Below are positions 8,586 through 15,846 of a stretch of DNA of 64,000 nt, one piece after another. The stretch's first letter is position 1. The number at the start of each line of letters is the position of its first letter. The notes under the pieces are model-generated. The model did no database searches and was not told the DNA's origin. It saw nothing but the letters and a program-made list of their open reading frames with translations. Position numbers and translations under genes: made by a program. Origin of the DNA: J029 sp964482495 (GTDB lineage: Bacteria > Planctomycetota > UBA1135); contig CAYZXS010000011.1 in the NCBI GenBank assembly GCA_964482495.1, positions 1 through 64,000 of the forward strand, read 5' to 3'.

Positions 8586-8804
8586 ATGGCCCAGCTCGAC
8601 CCCGATTTCCTCGCCATCCTGCGCTGCCCGCTGAGCCGGGCGACCCTGGTCCAGGACGGCGACTGGCTGGTCTCGACCGACGCCGAGACCCGGCGCCGCT
8701 ACCGCATCGACGACGGCATCCCGGTGCTGCTGGTCGAGGAGGCCGAGGAGATGGCCGAGGAGGACTGGAAGAAGGTCGTGGCCGGCGCTGGTCAGGGCTC
8801 GTGA
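8586..8804 (+). CDS. Trm112-like zinc-ribbon-related small protein (UPF0434)
   Basis: A 72-aa protein beginning MAQLDPDFLAILRCPLSRATL and continuing with YRIDDGIPVLLVEEA, the pattern of the bacterial Trm112p-like/YcaR family. Only one of the usual cysteines (C14) is retained, so metal binding is doubtful, as in many bacterial members. Its TGA stop overlaps the GTG start of the HIT gene (GTGA), indicating translational coupling. Known relatives sit beside LPS or peptidoglycan genes; the function is not established. Confidence 0.8.
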   Translation: MAQLDPDFLAILRCPLSRATLVQDGDWLVSTDAETRRRYRIDDGIPVLLVEEAEEMAEEDWKKVVAGAGQGS

Positions 8805-9139
8805 CCATCTTCGCCAAGATCCTGGCTGGCGAGATCCCGGCTGAGTTCGTCTATGAGGACGAGCTGGCGGTCGCCTTCCCCGACGTCGCGCCGCAGGCCC
8901 CTTTCCACGTGCTCGTGATCCCGCGCAAGCCGCTCACCAGCGTCGCCGCAGCGGAGCAGGACGACACCGCGCTGCTCGGGCACCTGCTGCGCGTGGCCGC
9001 CGCGGTCGCGGCCGAGGCGGGCCTCGATGAGGACGGCTACCGGGTGGTCACCAACGTCGGCGCGGACGGCGGCCAGACCGTGGAGCACCTGCACCTGCAC
9101 GTGCTCGGCGGCCGGGCGATGAAGTGGCCGCCTGGCTGA
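8801..9139 (+). CDS. HIT-family nucleotide hydrolase
   Basis: A 112-aa histidine-triad protein that starts at GTG. It opens TIFAKILAGEIPAEFVYED and carries the catalytic HIT motif EHLHLHVLGG near the C-terminus, as in HINT-type adenosine 5'-phosphoramidate hydrolases (YcfF/HinT). The length matches the family. It overlaps the Trm112-like gene by four bases. A hairpin-rich convergent region follows. Confidence 0.92.
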   Translation: MTIFAKILAGEIPAEFVYEDELAVAFPDVAPQAPFHVLVIPRKPLTSVAAAEQDDTALLGHLLRVAAAVAAEAGLDEDGYRVVTNVGADGGQTVEHLHLHVLGGRAMKWPPG

Positions 9140-9164
9140 TCCCGGCTCCCAGACAGCCAAAACG

Positions 9165-9211
9165 CGCCGGCCCCTGGCGGGACCGACGCGCTTCGGCGCC
9201 GAAGGCCGGCG
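9165..9211. terminator. Possible bidirectional terminator between HIT and lpoB genes
   Basis: Between the convergent HIT and lpoB genes there are nested inverted repeats: an outer CGCCGGCC/GGCCGGCG pair (9165-9172 and 9204-9211) and an inner perfect palindrome CTTCGGCGCCGAAG (9191-9204). There is an A-run at 9159-9162 serving minus-strand transcripts, but no long T-run on the plus strand. Confidence 0.4.
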
Positions 9212-9214
9212 GGC

Positions 9215-9829
9215 CTAGCCGCCGAACAGGCCCTTGGTGCGGCGCTTGCCGATCGGGGCTTCGTCTTCCCAGACCGCCAGGCCGGTGCGGATGTCGGTCA
9301 GGCTCATCTTGAAGATGACCACCGACTCCTTGGTGCGGCCCTCCTCGGCGCTCATCTTGATCACCGAGCCGCTCAGGCTGATGTCCGGCAGGCGCACGGT
9401 GCGCGCCTGGTTGTAGGTGTTCTCCTCGAACATCGGGTCGTTGATCTCCCGCACCTCCTTGGTGCCGGTGTCCTCGGGGCCGCCGGCGCCGAACTTGACC
9501 GCGGTCGTGGTCAGCACCTTGCCCGACTTGTTGAGGCTGATGCGCACCTTGTCGGTCATGACCTTGGTCTTGAGGTTGGCCGAGGTGTAGTTGTCGATGT
9601 CCTCGAGCGCCAGGATGATCTTGCCGTCGTCGTGCTTGGCCAGGGTGCGGTCGTTGAGCGCGCCGGACTGCAGCATCGACTGGATCAGGATCTCCGAGGC
9701 CTCCGAGAAGTCGTCGTAGCCGATCGAGTCGACGTCGCGGATGCCGCCGGTCTCGGGGTCGTAGACGGTGGTGTTGGAGCCGCAGGCCGCGAGCATCAGC
9801 GGGAGGGCGAGTAGTGCGTGGATCTTCAT
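9215..9829 (-). CDS. lpoB: LpoB-like penicillin-binding-protein activator lipoprotein
   Basis: A 204-aa lipoprotein: signal peptide MKIHALLALPLMLAACGS with lipobox LAAC, then an LpoB/PF13036-like domain (IGYDDFSEASEILIQSML, the KVRISLNKSGK core and VVIFKMSLTDIRTGLAVWEDE). In E. coli LpoB is an outer-membrane lipoprotein that stimulates PBP1B. The DUF1425 gene lies 12 bp upstream on the same strand, matching the ycfL-lpoB order of E. coli and strengthening the call. The long PBP-reaching linker of E. coli LpoB is absent. Confidence 0.8.
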   Translation of the reverse strand: MKIHALLALPLMLAACGSNTTVYDPETGGIRDVDSIGYDDFSEASEILIQSMLQSGALNDRTLAKHDDGKIILALEDIDNYTSANLKTKVMTDKVRISLNKSGKVLTTTAVKFGAGGPEDTGTKEVREINDPMFEENTYNQARTVRLPDISLSGSVIKMSAEEGRTKESVVIFKMSLTDIRTGLAVWEDEAPIGKRRTKGLFGG

Positions 9830-9841
9830 CTTGGGTTCCTC

Positions 9842-10255
9842 CTAGTTCTCGCTGCGGAGCTGGAGCTTGAAGCGGTAGGCCGCCGGGGAGGTGGCGGCGC
9901 TCTGCAGGGTGGTGCTGGCGCCGGGCATCAGGTGGATGGTACGCGGCGCGGTGCCGGGCGAGGCCAGGACGCGGCCGTCGGCGTCCGCCCAGACGAAGCC
10001 GGAGCGGAAGCGCTTCTCCGAGGCGGTGGCGTTGCGGAGCTCGACCACCGCGATCGGCAGGTCGCCCTCCATGGTGGAGTCGACCGCGATCAGGGACAGG
10101 CCCGACTTCACGCCGTGGTCCTGCCACTCGATCACGTAGGGCACGCCGCCCGGGGTGAACTGGATCATCTCCTCCTCCGCCGCGGCGCAGGAGACGAGCA
10201 TCGGCGCGACCAGGACGGCCGCCGCCAGCATCGTGTTCTTCAGAAAGCTTCTCAT
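9842..10255 (-). CDS. DUF1425 (YcfL-like) lipoprotein
   Basis: A 137-aa predicted lipoprotein, signal MRSFLKNTMLAAAVLVAPML followed by lipobox VSC. The beta-rich body contains IAVVELRNATASEKRFRSGFVW and a LMPGASTTLQS segment, typical of DUF1425/YcfL. Its ATG overlaps the stop of the COG3014-like gene (ATGA), and the lpoB start follows 12 bp later, so the three are one operon. Function is unknown; conserved linkage to lpoB suggests envelope assembly. Confidence 0.75.
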   Translation of the reverse strand: MRSFLKNTMLAAAVLVAPMLVSCAAAEEEMIQFTPGGVPYVIEWQDHGVKSGLSLIAVDSTMEGDLPIAVVELRNATASEKRFRSGFVWADADGRVLASPGTAPRTIHLMPGASTTLQSAATSPAAYRFKLQLRSEN

Positions 10256-11769
10256 GGTTGGATTCCTCCGGAGCCGTAATCGAAGCCGGCCTGGTGCACG
10301 GTCAGGTGATTGCGGCCGACGCTCCTCACGTAGAGCACCGCCACGTCCTTCCCGGCCAGGTCGACCGTGAGGGTCTGGACCCCTCCGTCGGAGAGGTCGA
10401 GGTGCAGCAGCCCGTCGTCGGGCATCGGCCGCACCAGGAATTGGAAGTCCGCGCCGACGGTCCGCCAGCTGCGGTCGTCGGCGCGGTTCATCGCCGACTT
10501 GTAGAGCAGGCCGCCGAGCTTGGCGATCACGCCGAGCACGTCGTCCTGCCGCTTGGCCACCTGCTCCACCTCGTGGGCGGCGGTCTCCTGCACGATCAGG
10601 CGCAGCACCTCGCGGGTCAGGATGCCCGGGATGCGACGCTCGAACTCGTAGCGCATCACCATCTCCATGTCGGCGACGCGCTCGCTGCGGTCCTCGTTGC
10701 CGAGGCCGTCGCGGACCACCAAGCTGCGGCGGCCGCCGCGGCCGTCGCGCAGCACCGGCAGGGCGAAGAAGGCGCGGTCGAGCACGTCCAGGCCGTCGCG
10801 CTTGCTGCCGAAGATGGCGCGCAGGTAGCCGTAGGGCACCTCGACCTCGACCGACTCGATCACCGGCGCCATGCCGTTCTCGAACAGCACGTAGACCCAG
10901 CCGGCGGGGTCCGCGGCGGCGTCGGCGCGCTGGAGCTCCTCGACCAGGTAGCGGTTGTCGGGGACCATGCTGGCGAGGTTGCGCAGGTCGACGACCGCGC
11001 GCTCGTTGGGGTCGTCCTTGACCCGGCGCAGCACCGCCTTGACCAGCAGGGCGTAGGGGTTGACGAAGCCCTGGTAGCTGGGCGGGTAGGCGTCGGCGCC
11101 CTGGAGCCAGGGCAGGTCCTCGCGCACCCGCGGGCTCTCGACGAACAGGCCGTAGTCCAGGTGCAGGCCCTCGGCGGCGCCGGCGCGGTCGGCGGACTCG
11201 GCGTCGGCGGCGAAGCGGCGGATGGCGGCGTCCTGGGCCTCCTCGACCCGGCGCGCCTCCATTAGGGCGCGGTCCAGGTCGTGCTCGAGCAGGGCGGCGA
11301 TGGCCTTGTAGCAGTTGAGCAGGACCCGGTCGTGGACGTAGCCCTGATAAGGGAGGGCCTTCTGGTTGGTGAGCAGTGACTCCGCCTCGTCGACGGTCTC
11401 GCGAGCGCTGATCGTGGCGCGCTCGCCGAAGCCCTGGTTGATGACCGTCTCGGCGTCCTCGAGCGCCCCGTAGGCCTGGCCGTAGCGCCCGGCGTCGAGC
11501 AGCAGCTTGCCGCGCTCCAGGTTCCAGATCACGGCGTCGTCGGCGAACTCCATGGTGCCGGCGTCGGCGTCGAAGTCGACCTTCCACCGGTCCCGGTATC
11601 CCTGCTGCATCAGCTTGGCGGCCTGCTCGAGGTCGCCCCGGCGGTAGCGGCGGTAGATGTCGGCGACCTCCTCCTCATAGCTGACCGCCGCGGACCCGCA
11701 CGACGCCCCGGCCCCCGCGATCAGCGCGAGGGGAAGGACGAGGAGGCCGCGGAGCAACATCGCAGGCAT
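10252..11769 (-). CDS. COG3014-like lipoprotein, TPR-like N-terminal half
   Basis: About 505 aa, starting MPAMLLRGLLVLPLALIAGAGAS with a lipobox-like GASC, so probably lipid-anchored. Residues about 35-250 are helical with repeat-like segments (RGDLEQAAKLMQQGYRD, GRYGQAYGALEDAETVI, EHDLDRALMEARRVEEAQ). The C-terminal part is beta-rich (GLLHLDLSDGGVQTLTVDLAG). This layout matches COG3014 proteins encoded with LpoB and DUF1425 in other bacteria. The start at 11769 (or 11760) is chosen because it begins the signal peptide; longer frames add basic low-complexity sequence. Function unknown. Confidence 0.75.
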   Translation of the reverse strand: MPAMLLRGLLVLPLALIAGAGASCGSAAVSYEEEVADIYRRYRRGDLEQAAKLMQQGYRDRWKVDFDADAGTMEFADDAVIWNLERGKLLLDAGRYGQAYGALEDAETVINQGFGERATISARETVDEAESLLTNQKALPYQGYVHDRVLLNCYKAIAALLEHDLDRALMEARRVEEAQDAAIRRFAADAESADRAGAAEGLHLDYGLFVESPRVREDLPWLQGADAYPPSYQGFVNPYALLVKAVLRRVKDDPNERAVVDLRNLASMVPDNRYLVEELQRADAAADPAGWVYVLFENGMAPVIESVEVEVPYGYLRAIFGSKRDGLDVLDRAFFALPVLRDGRGGRRSLVVRDGLGNEDRSERVADMEMVMRYEFERRIPGILTREVLRLIVQETAAHEVEQVAKRQDDVLGVIAKLGGLLYKSAMNRADDRSWRTVGADFQFLVRPMPDDGLLHLDLSDGGVQTLTVDLAGKDVAVLYVRSVGRNHLTVHQAGFDYGSGGIQP

Positions 11770-11843
11770 CGTAGGCCGGTCTACGGGCCACGGGCCCGCG
11801 TGATGTTCCATCCTGGCGTCACATGTCGCCGTTTCCCTCCGCT

Positions 11844-11862
11844 CGCCCTCCGGGCGGTTTTT
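11844..11862 (+). terminator. Weak intrinsic-terminator-like hairpin, plus strand
   Basis: CGCCC (11844-11848), loop TCC, GGGCG, then GTTTTT. It lies in the 321-bp gene-free stretch 11770-12090, upstream of the minus-strand COG3014-like gene. No plus-strand gene precedes it; the short stem makes it uncertain. Confidence 0.3.
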
Positions 11863-12055
11863 CTGAGAATCCCGCTTCAGGTTCCGGGTCCCCGTCCGCA
11901 TGATGGGGCCTGGAACGGCTCGGCGACTGGGGGGTATCCGGGCCGGTCCAATGGGCATTCGCAAGCTGCGTTTAACGGGCAGCATTCTTCCTCCGAGCGG
12001 AGAGATTCCGCGGCATGTTGGGGCGGCGCCTTCGGGCGCCGCCCCGTTTCTTTCT
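11863..12055 (+). ncRNA. Candidate small RNA ending in a strong intrinsic terminator
   Basis: No protein gene occupies 11770-12090. On the plus strand a hairpin-forming segment (GTTCC..GGTCCCC pairing with GGGGCCTGGAAC, about 11881-11916) is followed by CTCCGAGCGGAG (about 11991-12002). The stretch then ends in a perfect 11-bp GC stem with a TTCG tetraloop and a T-rich tail. No known RNA family was recognised (not 6S, tmRNA, RNase P or SRP). The promoter is not identifiable, so the 5' end is a guess. Confidence 0.3.
12020..12055 (+). terminator. Strong intrinsic terminator on the plus strand
   Basis: Perfect stem GGGGCGGCGCC (12020-12030), tetraloop TTCG, GGCGCCGCCCC (12035-12045), followed by GTTTCTTTCTT. 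The T-rich tail exists only on the plus strand. The neighbouring genes on both sides are on the minus strand, so the transcript it ends is unexplained. Confidence 0.65.
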
Positions 12056-12067
12056 TCCGGAAGGAAG

Positions 12068-12089
12068 CTGCAGGAAGGAGCCTGACACC
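12068..12089. repeat. REP-like dispersed repeat, copy 1
   Basis: A 22-bp sequence with core GAAGGAGCCTGACACC, identical at 21 of 22 positions to 27248-27269. The copy sits one base from the stop codon of the Clp-like gene. On the coding strand it reads GGTGTCAGGCTCCTTC, the style of REP elements mobilised by RAYT (Y1_Tnp) transposases, though no such transposase is in the window. Confidence 0.6.
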
Positions 12090-12090
12090 C

Positions 12091-14280
12091 TCAAGAGAGG
12101 AGCTCGACCTCGCCGTGGCGGAGCACGGCGCGCAGGAGCCGCGGGCTGGCGTCGGTCTCGAGCTGGTGGCGCAGGGGCCGGAGCACGCGGCGGTCGAGCG
12201 CGCGCAGCAGCGGCCGAGCGCCGTGGGCGGTGTCGGCGCCGGCGTCGAGCAGCGACTGCTTGACCTCCGCCTCGACCACCAGGCCGATGCCGCGGGATTC
12301 CAGCTCGGAAGCGGTGAGTTGAAGCCTCCGCTCTAGGATCTCGCAGAGATCCGAGGGGGAGAGGGCGGCGAAGCGGGCGGTGGCGTCGAGCTGGGTCCAG
12401 AGCGGCTCGGGCAGGGCTTCGCGGACCTCCTGGTCGGGCTGGTGGCTGGCGAGGACCAGGGTGGCGTGTTCCATCTCGGCGCGGTGGCCAGCGGCGGAGA
12501 GCAGGAAGCCCTCCTCCAGCCCCCGGGCGAGGACTTGGAGGAAACCGGGGTCCGCCAGCTCGGCGTGGTCCAGGTAGACCAGCGACCAGGGCGCCCGGCG
12601 CAGCCAGCCCACCAGCACCCCCTCCCTGCCGAAGCCGCGCGCGGCCGGGTCGCCGGTGAGCTCGGCCAGGCAGCCCGGATCCCGGTATTCCTCCATGTCG
12701 AGGCGTAGCACCCGCTGGCGCAGGCCGTAGAGGTGCTCGGCCAGGGTCCGCGCCAGGTGGAATTTGCCCACTCCGGCCGGTCCCAGCAGCAGCAGGCTGA
12801 CCCGGGGGCCGAAGTCGCTGAAGCGCGCGGACCGGACCGCGCGGCTCACGCGCCCCAAGGCCTCCTCCTGTCCGACCACCTCCGCGGCCAGGGCCTGGTC
12901 CAGGCCGTCCACGACCTCCTTGGGGCCGGCCAGGACCCGCGCCGCCGGCACGCCGCTCGCCCGCGCCACCGCCGCCGCGATCTCCTGGGCGCCGATCTCC
13001 CGCGCGGGATCCAGGGCTGCGCCGGACGGCCTCGCCGGCGCCGCCTCCGCCTGGGCGAAGTCCTGCCGCGGCGCCAGGCCGGCGAGCACCGGCTGGGCGC
13101 AGGCCTGGTCGAGCAGCTCGATCGCCTTGCCGGGCAGCCGCCTGTCCGGCAGGAACCGGGCGGAGAGCACCAGGGCCGCCCGCACCCCCTCCTCCAGGAT
13201 CCGGACGCCGTGGAAGGAGCTCTGCCCTTGGGCCACCTGGTTGAGGATCCGCAGCACCACCCCCGCCGGCGGCTCGGCGGCTTCGACCGCCACCAGCCGC
13301 CCGGCCACCGCCGGCTCGTGGCTCTCGAGCCAGGACCAGCCGCCGGGGGTGGTCGAGGCGACGCAGCGGATCCGGCCGCGCGTGATCGCGGCCCGCACCG
13401 GCGCGTCCAAGCCGTCCTCGTCGTCCTCCAGCAAGTGGTCGAGGTCGCGCAGGAAGAGCAGCACCTTCGGGTCCTGCCAGGCCAGCTCGAGCAGCCGCTC
13501 GACCTGGTCGCTGGCCGAACGGCCGCTGAGCAAGCCGAGCCGCAGCGAGTCCGGACCCAGCTCGACCAGGCGCAGCTTCCGTAGCCGCTCCAGTCCGCCG
13601 CGGGCTCGCATGGTCTCGGCCAAGCCCCGGACCAGCGCCCCGCGGCCGACGCCGCGCTCGCCGACGATGACCGGGGCGTCGCCGGACTCGAGCCGGACGA
13701 TGACGGAGGCCAGCAGCTCCTCGCGGCCGATCACCGGCGTCGGCCGCAGCGCCGCCTCCTCGCTGAGGTCGAAGCCGAAGCGCAGCAGCGGGTCCGGGTC
13801 GTGCTCGCTGTCCTCGCCGGGGAAGCGGCTGAGCAGCTCCACCACCTGCCGCCGCAGGTCCTCGAAGTCGTGCTCGCGCAAGGAGCGCAGGATGCGGGTG
13901 GTGGCGGCCCGCGGCTCGTCGAGCACCGCCGCCACCAGGTCGGCGGGGCCGAGGTGGTCGCGGCCGCTGCGCGCAGCCAGCAGCAGCGCGCCGCCCTGCA
14001 CCCGCTCGAGCCGCGGCGTCAGCACGATCTCGGCCTCGGTGCGCCGCTGCGGGTCGGTCCGCAGCCAGCCGCGGATGACGCGCTCGATGCGCTCCGGGTC
14101 CAGGCCGGCGCGCTCGAAGGCCTGGCGCAGCTCTGGCCCTCCGGTCGCCAGCGCGCCGAGGAACAGGTGCTCGACCCCGAGGTAGCCGGACCGCAGCAGG
14201 CGCGCCTCCCGCACTCCCTGGTGGAAGGCCTGGCGCGCCGCCGGGGTGAAGACCGTGAGATCGACCCGGCCGCCCTTCAT
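12091..14280 (-). CDS. Clp/ClpB-type protein with degenerate AAA+ sites (probable pseudo-ATPase)
   Basis: A 729-aa protein with ClpA/B layout: double Clp_N repeat (residues about 5-150), AAA1, linker, AAA2 and a C-terminal ClpB D2-small domain. Catalytic motifs are broken in both modules. AAA1 Walker A reads GERGVGRG (Lys to Arg, no Thr) and Walker B LLFLRDLD instead of LFIDEL. AAA2 Walker A is GPAGVGKF (Thr to Phe), Walker B VYLDHAE (Glu to His), and sensor-1 Asn becomes His (LASH). The aromatic pore loops (KYRG, GYVG) are missing. It is coupled by ATGA to an FHA gene. It is probably a scaffold or adaptor rather than an unfoldase. Confidence 0.8.
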   Translation of the reverse strand: MKGGRVDLTVFTPAARQAFHQGVREARLLRSGYLGVEHLFLGALATGGPELRQAFERAGLDPERIERVIRGWLRTDPQRRTEAEIVLTPRLERVQGGALLLAARSGRDHLGPADLVAAVLDEPRAATTRILRSLREHDFEDLRRQVVELLSRFPGEDSEHDPDPLLRFGFDLSEEAALRPTPVIGREELLASVIVRLESGDAPVIVGERGVGRGALVRGLAETMRARGGLERLRKLRLVELGPDSLRLGLLSGRSASDQVERLLELAWQDPKVLLFLRDLDHLLEDDEDGLDAPVRAAITRGRIRCVASTTPGGWSWLESHEPAVAGRLVAVEAAEPPAGVVLRILNQVAQGQSSFHGVRILEEGVRAALVLSARFLPDRRLPGKAIELLDQACAQPVLAGLAPRQDFAQAEAAPARPSGAALDPAREIGAQEIAAAVARASGVPAARVLAGPKEVVDGLDQALAAEVVGQEEALGRVSRAVRSARFSDFGPRVSLLLLGPAGVGKFHLARTLAEHLYGLRQRVLRLDMEEYRDPGCLAELTGDPAARGFGREGVLVGWLRRAPWSLVYLDHAELADPGFLQVLARGLEEGFLLSAAGHRAEMEHATLVLASHQPDQEVREALPEPLWTQLDATARFAALSPSDLCEILERRLQLTASELESRGIGLVVEAEVKQSLLDAGADTAHGARPLLRALDRRVLRPLRHQLETDASPRLLRAVLRHGEVELLS

Positions 14281-14588
14281 CGCTCGTCCGCGGGGCCGAG
14301 CACCTCGACCAGGGTGTCGCCGACGGTGAAGACGGCGCCGTCCGAGACCTCCACCGGCCCCACCAGCCGCTTGGCGCCGATCCAGGTGCCGAAGCGGCTG
14401 TCCAGGTCCTCCAGCACCAGCCGGCCGGCGCGCCAGATCAGGCGCGCGTGCCGGCGCGACACCTTCGGGTCGAGGTCCAGCGCCAGGTCGGCGCTGCCTT
14501 CACGGCCCACCACCAGCTCCTCGTCGTGGCTGTAGTGGGTGAGCCCGTCCATCGGTCCGGTCAGCACCTCGACGCGGACCACGGCCAT
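14277..14588 (-). CDS. FHA-domain protein
   Basis: A 103-aa protein that is essentially one forkhead-associated domain: VVGREGSADLAL, KVSRRHARL, then DSRFGTWIGAKRL, so the phosphothreonine-binding Arg, Ser and His positions are present. It has no signal or membrane segment. Its stop overlaps the start of the Clp-like gene by four bases and the FIST gene ends 4 bp upstream, implying a FIST-FHA-Clp operon. A role in phosphothreonine-dependent recruitment to the Clp-like protein is inference. Confidence 0.9.
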   Translation of the reverse strand: MAVVRVEVLTGPMDGLTHYSHDEELVVGREGSADLALDLDPKVSRRHARLIWRAGRLVLEDLDSRFGTWIGAKRLVGPVEVSDGAVFTVGDTLVEVLGPADER

Positions 14589-14592
14589 GGCA

Positions 14593-15771
14593 TCAGTCCT
14601 GCCGTTCCACCAGCAGGCCGAAGCTCGCCGTGAAGCCGTGGATGTAGGGCAGGCCGCAGACGCTGCCGATCTCCCCCGCGGCGAACATGCCGGCGATGGG
14701 CAGCTCGGGGAAGAAGGTGCCGGCCATCTGGGCGTCGTGGTCCGGCTGGCCGAAGAGGTGCTCGCCGCGGCCGGTGCAGCTGAACATCAGGCCGCCGCCG
14801 GCCTCGGGGAACAGCCCGCTGGCCAGGCCGAGCAGGTTGCTGAGGTCCTCGTGGGCGGTGTCGCCGTCGCGGGCGTGGAAGCGCACCCTCATGCCCTCCG
14901 GGGCGCTGTCGCTGATCGCCACCGCGCCGCTCTCCTGGTCGATGCCGACCACGCCGCGGATCAGGTAGCCCTCCTGGCCGAGGTCGCCGGTGCTGCGGAC
15001 CGCCTCGAGGCCGACCTGCGGCGCGCGCCGGAAGGCCTGCGAGTCGTCGTCCTCGAGGCCCTCGACGACCTCGCTCAGGCCGTCGAAGGCCGGCGCCTCG
15101 TCGAGCTCGTAGATGACGTTGCGCTCGCTGCGGGTGACGGTGAAGGCGCGGCCGACGGGCCGGCAGCCCTGGGAAACCAGCGGCTCGAGCGCCGCGGCGC
15201 CGTCGAGCACGAAGCCGACTGCGCCGCCGGCCACCACCTTGTCGTTGACCAGCAGCCGGTTGGTGCCGGGGCGCTCGCCGCTGCTGGCGACGCCGCCGAC
15301 GATGCGCGGCATGGCGGCGATCTCGCGCAGCGAGGACAGGAAGGGGTCGAGCGGGAAGCTGTAGGGGTCGACCATCAGCACCGCGCTAGCGCTGTCGTCG
15401 GCGTCGGGCCAGCCGTGGACCATGCCGCCGCCGTCGGAGCTCTCGACCAGGAGGTGGAAGGCCTGGGCGCGGGCGCCGGGCAGGCGCGCCGCCCAAAGGA
15501 CCAGGCCGGGGCCGTGCTCGATCTCGCGGCCGCCGCCGATGACGCCGGCGGCGCTGCAGCCGACCAGGTTGTCGGGGGCCAGGGCCTCGCGCACCCGCTC
15601 GGAGATGCGCTCGGCCTTCTCGCTGTGGTGGCCGGTGAAGAAGGCAAGCACCAGGTCGGGCTGGGCGCCGATCTTGGTCAGCAGCTCGGTGGCGGTCTGC
15701 TCGAGCGCGGCGTCCGTGTCCCCGTCGGTGGACAGGGACACGGCGGCGGAGAATCGGCCGGAGACGCGCAT
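14593..15771 (-). CDS. FIST-domain sensory protein
   Basis: A 392-aa protein with FIST_N (LVLAFFTGHHSEKAERISER, LVGCSAAGVIGGGREIE) and FIST_C (LMFSCTGRGEHLFGQPDHD, PIAGMFAAGEIGSVCG) regions. FIST domains are proposed small-ligand sensors, often fused or linked to kinases or chemotaxis proteins. This one has no output domain. It is the first gene of the operon with the FHA and Clp-like genes; a minus-strand CATAATC hexamer just upstream may be its -10. Confidence 0.85.
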   Translation of the reverse strand: MRVSGRFSAAVSLSTDGDTDAALEQTATELLTKIGAQPDLVLAFFTGHHSEKAERISERVREALAPDNLVGCSAAGVIGGGREIEHGPGLVLWAARLPGARAQAFHLLVESSDGGGMVHGWPDADDSASAVLMVDPYSFPLDPFLSSLREIAAMPRIVGGVASSGERPGTNRLLVNDKVVAGGAVGFVLDGAAALEPLVSQGCRPVGRAFTVTRSERNVIYELDEAPAFDGLSEVVEGLEDDDSQAFRRAPQVGLEAVRSTGDLGQEGYLIRGVVGIDQESGAVAISDSAPEGMRVRFHARDGDTAHEDLSNLLGLASGLFPEAGGGLMFSCTGRGEHLFGQPDHDAQMAGTFFPELPIAGMFAAGEIGSVCGLPYIHGFTASFGLLVERQD

Positions 15772-15846
15772 GTCCGGATTATGCCCTCGCGCCGCGGCGG
15801 GACCTCGAATCCCTGCGCGGCGGCGCCGAGTGGGCCGCGCGGCGCG

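Noticed and set aside
12053..12072. CCGGAAGGAAGC resembling the SRP RNA apical loop
   Set aside because: The 5' arm needed for helix 8 (AGGU-type) is absent; the match is a short palindrome between the terminator and the REP-like repeat.
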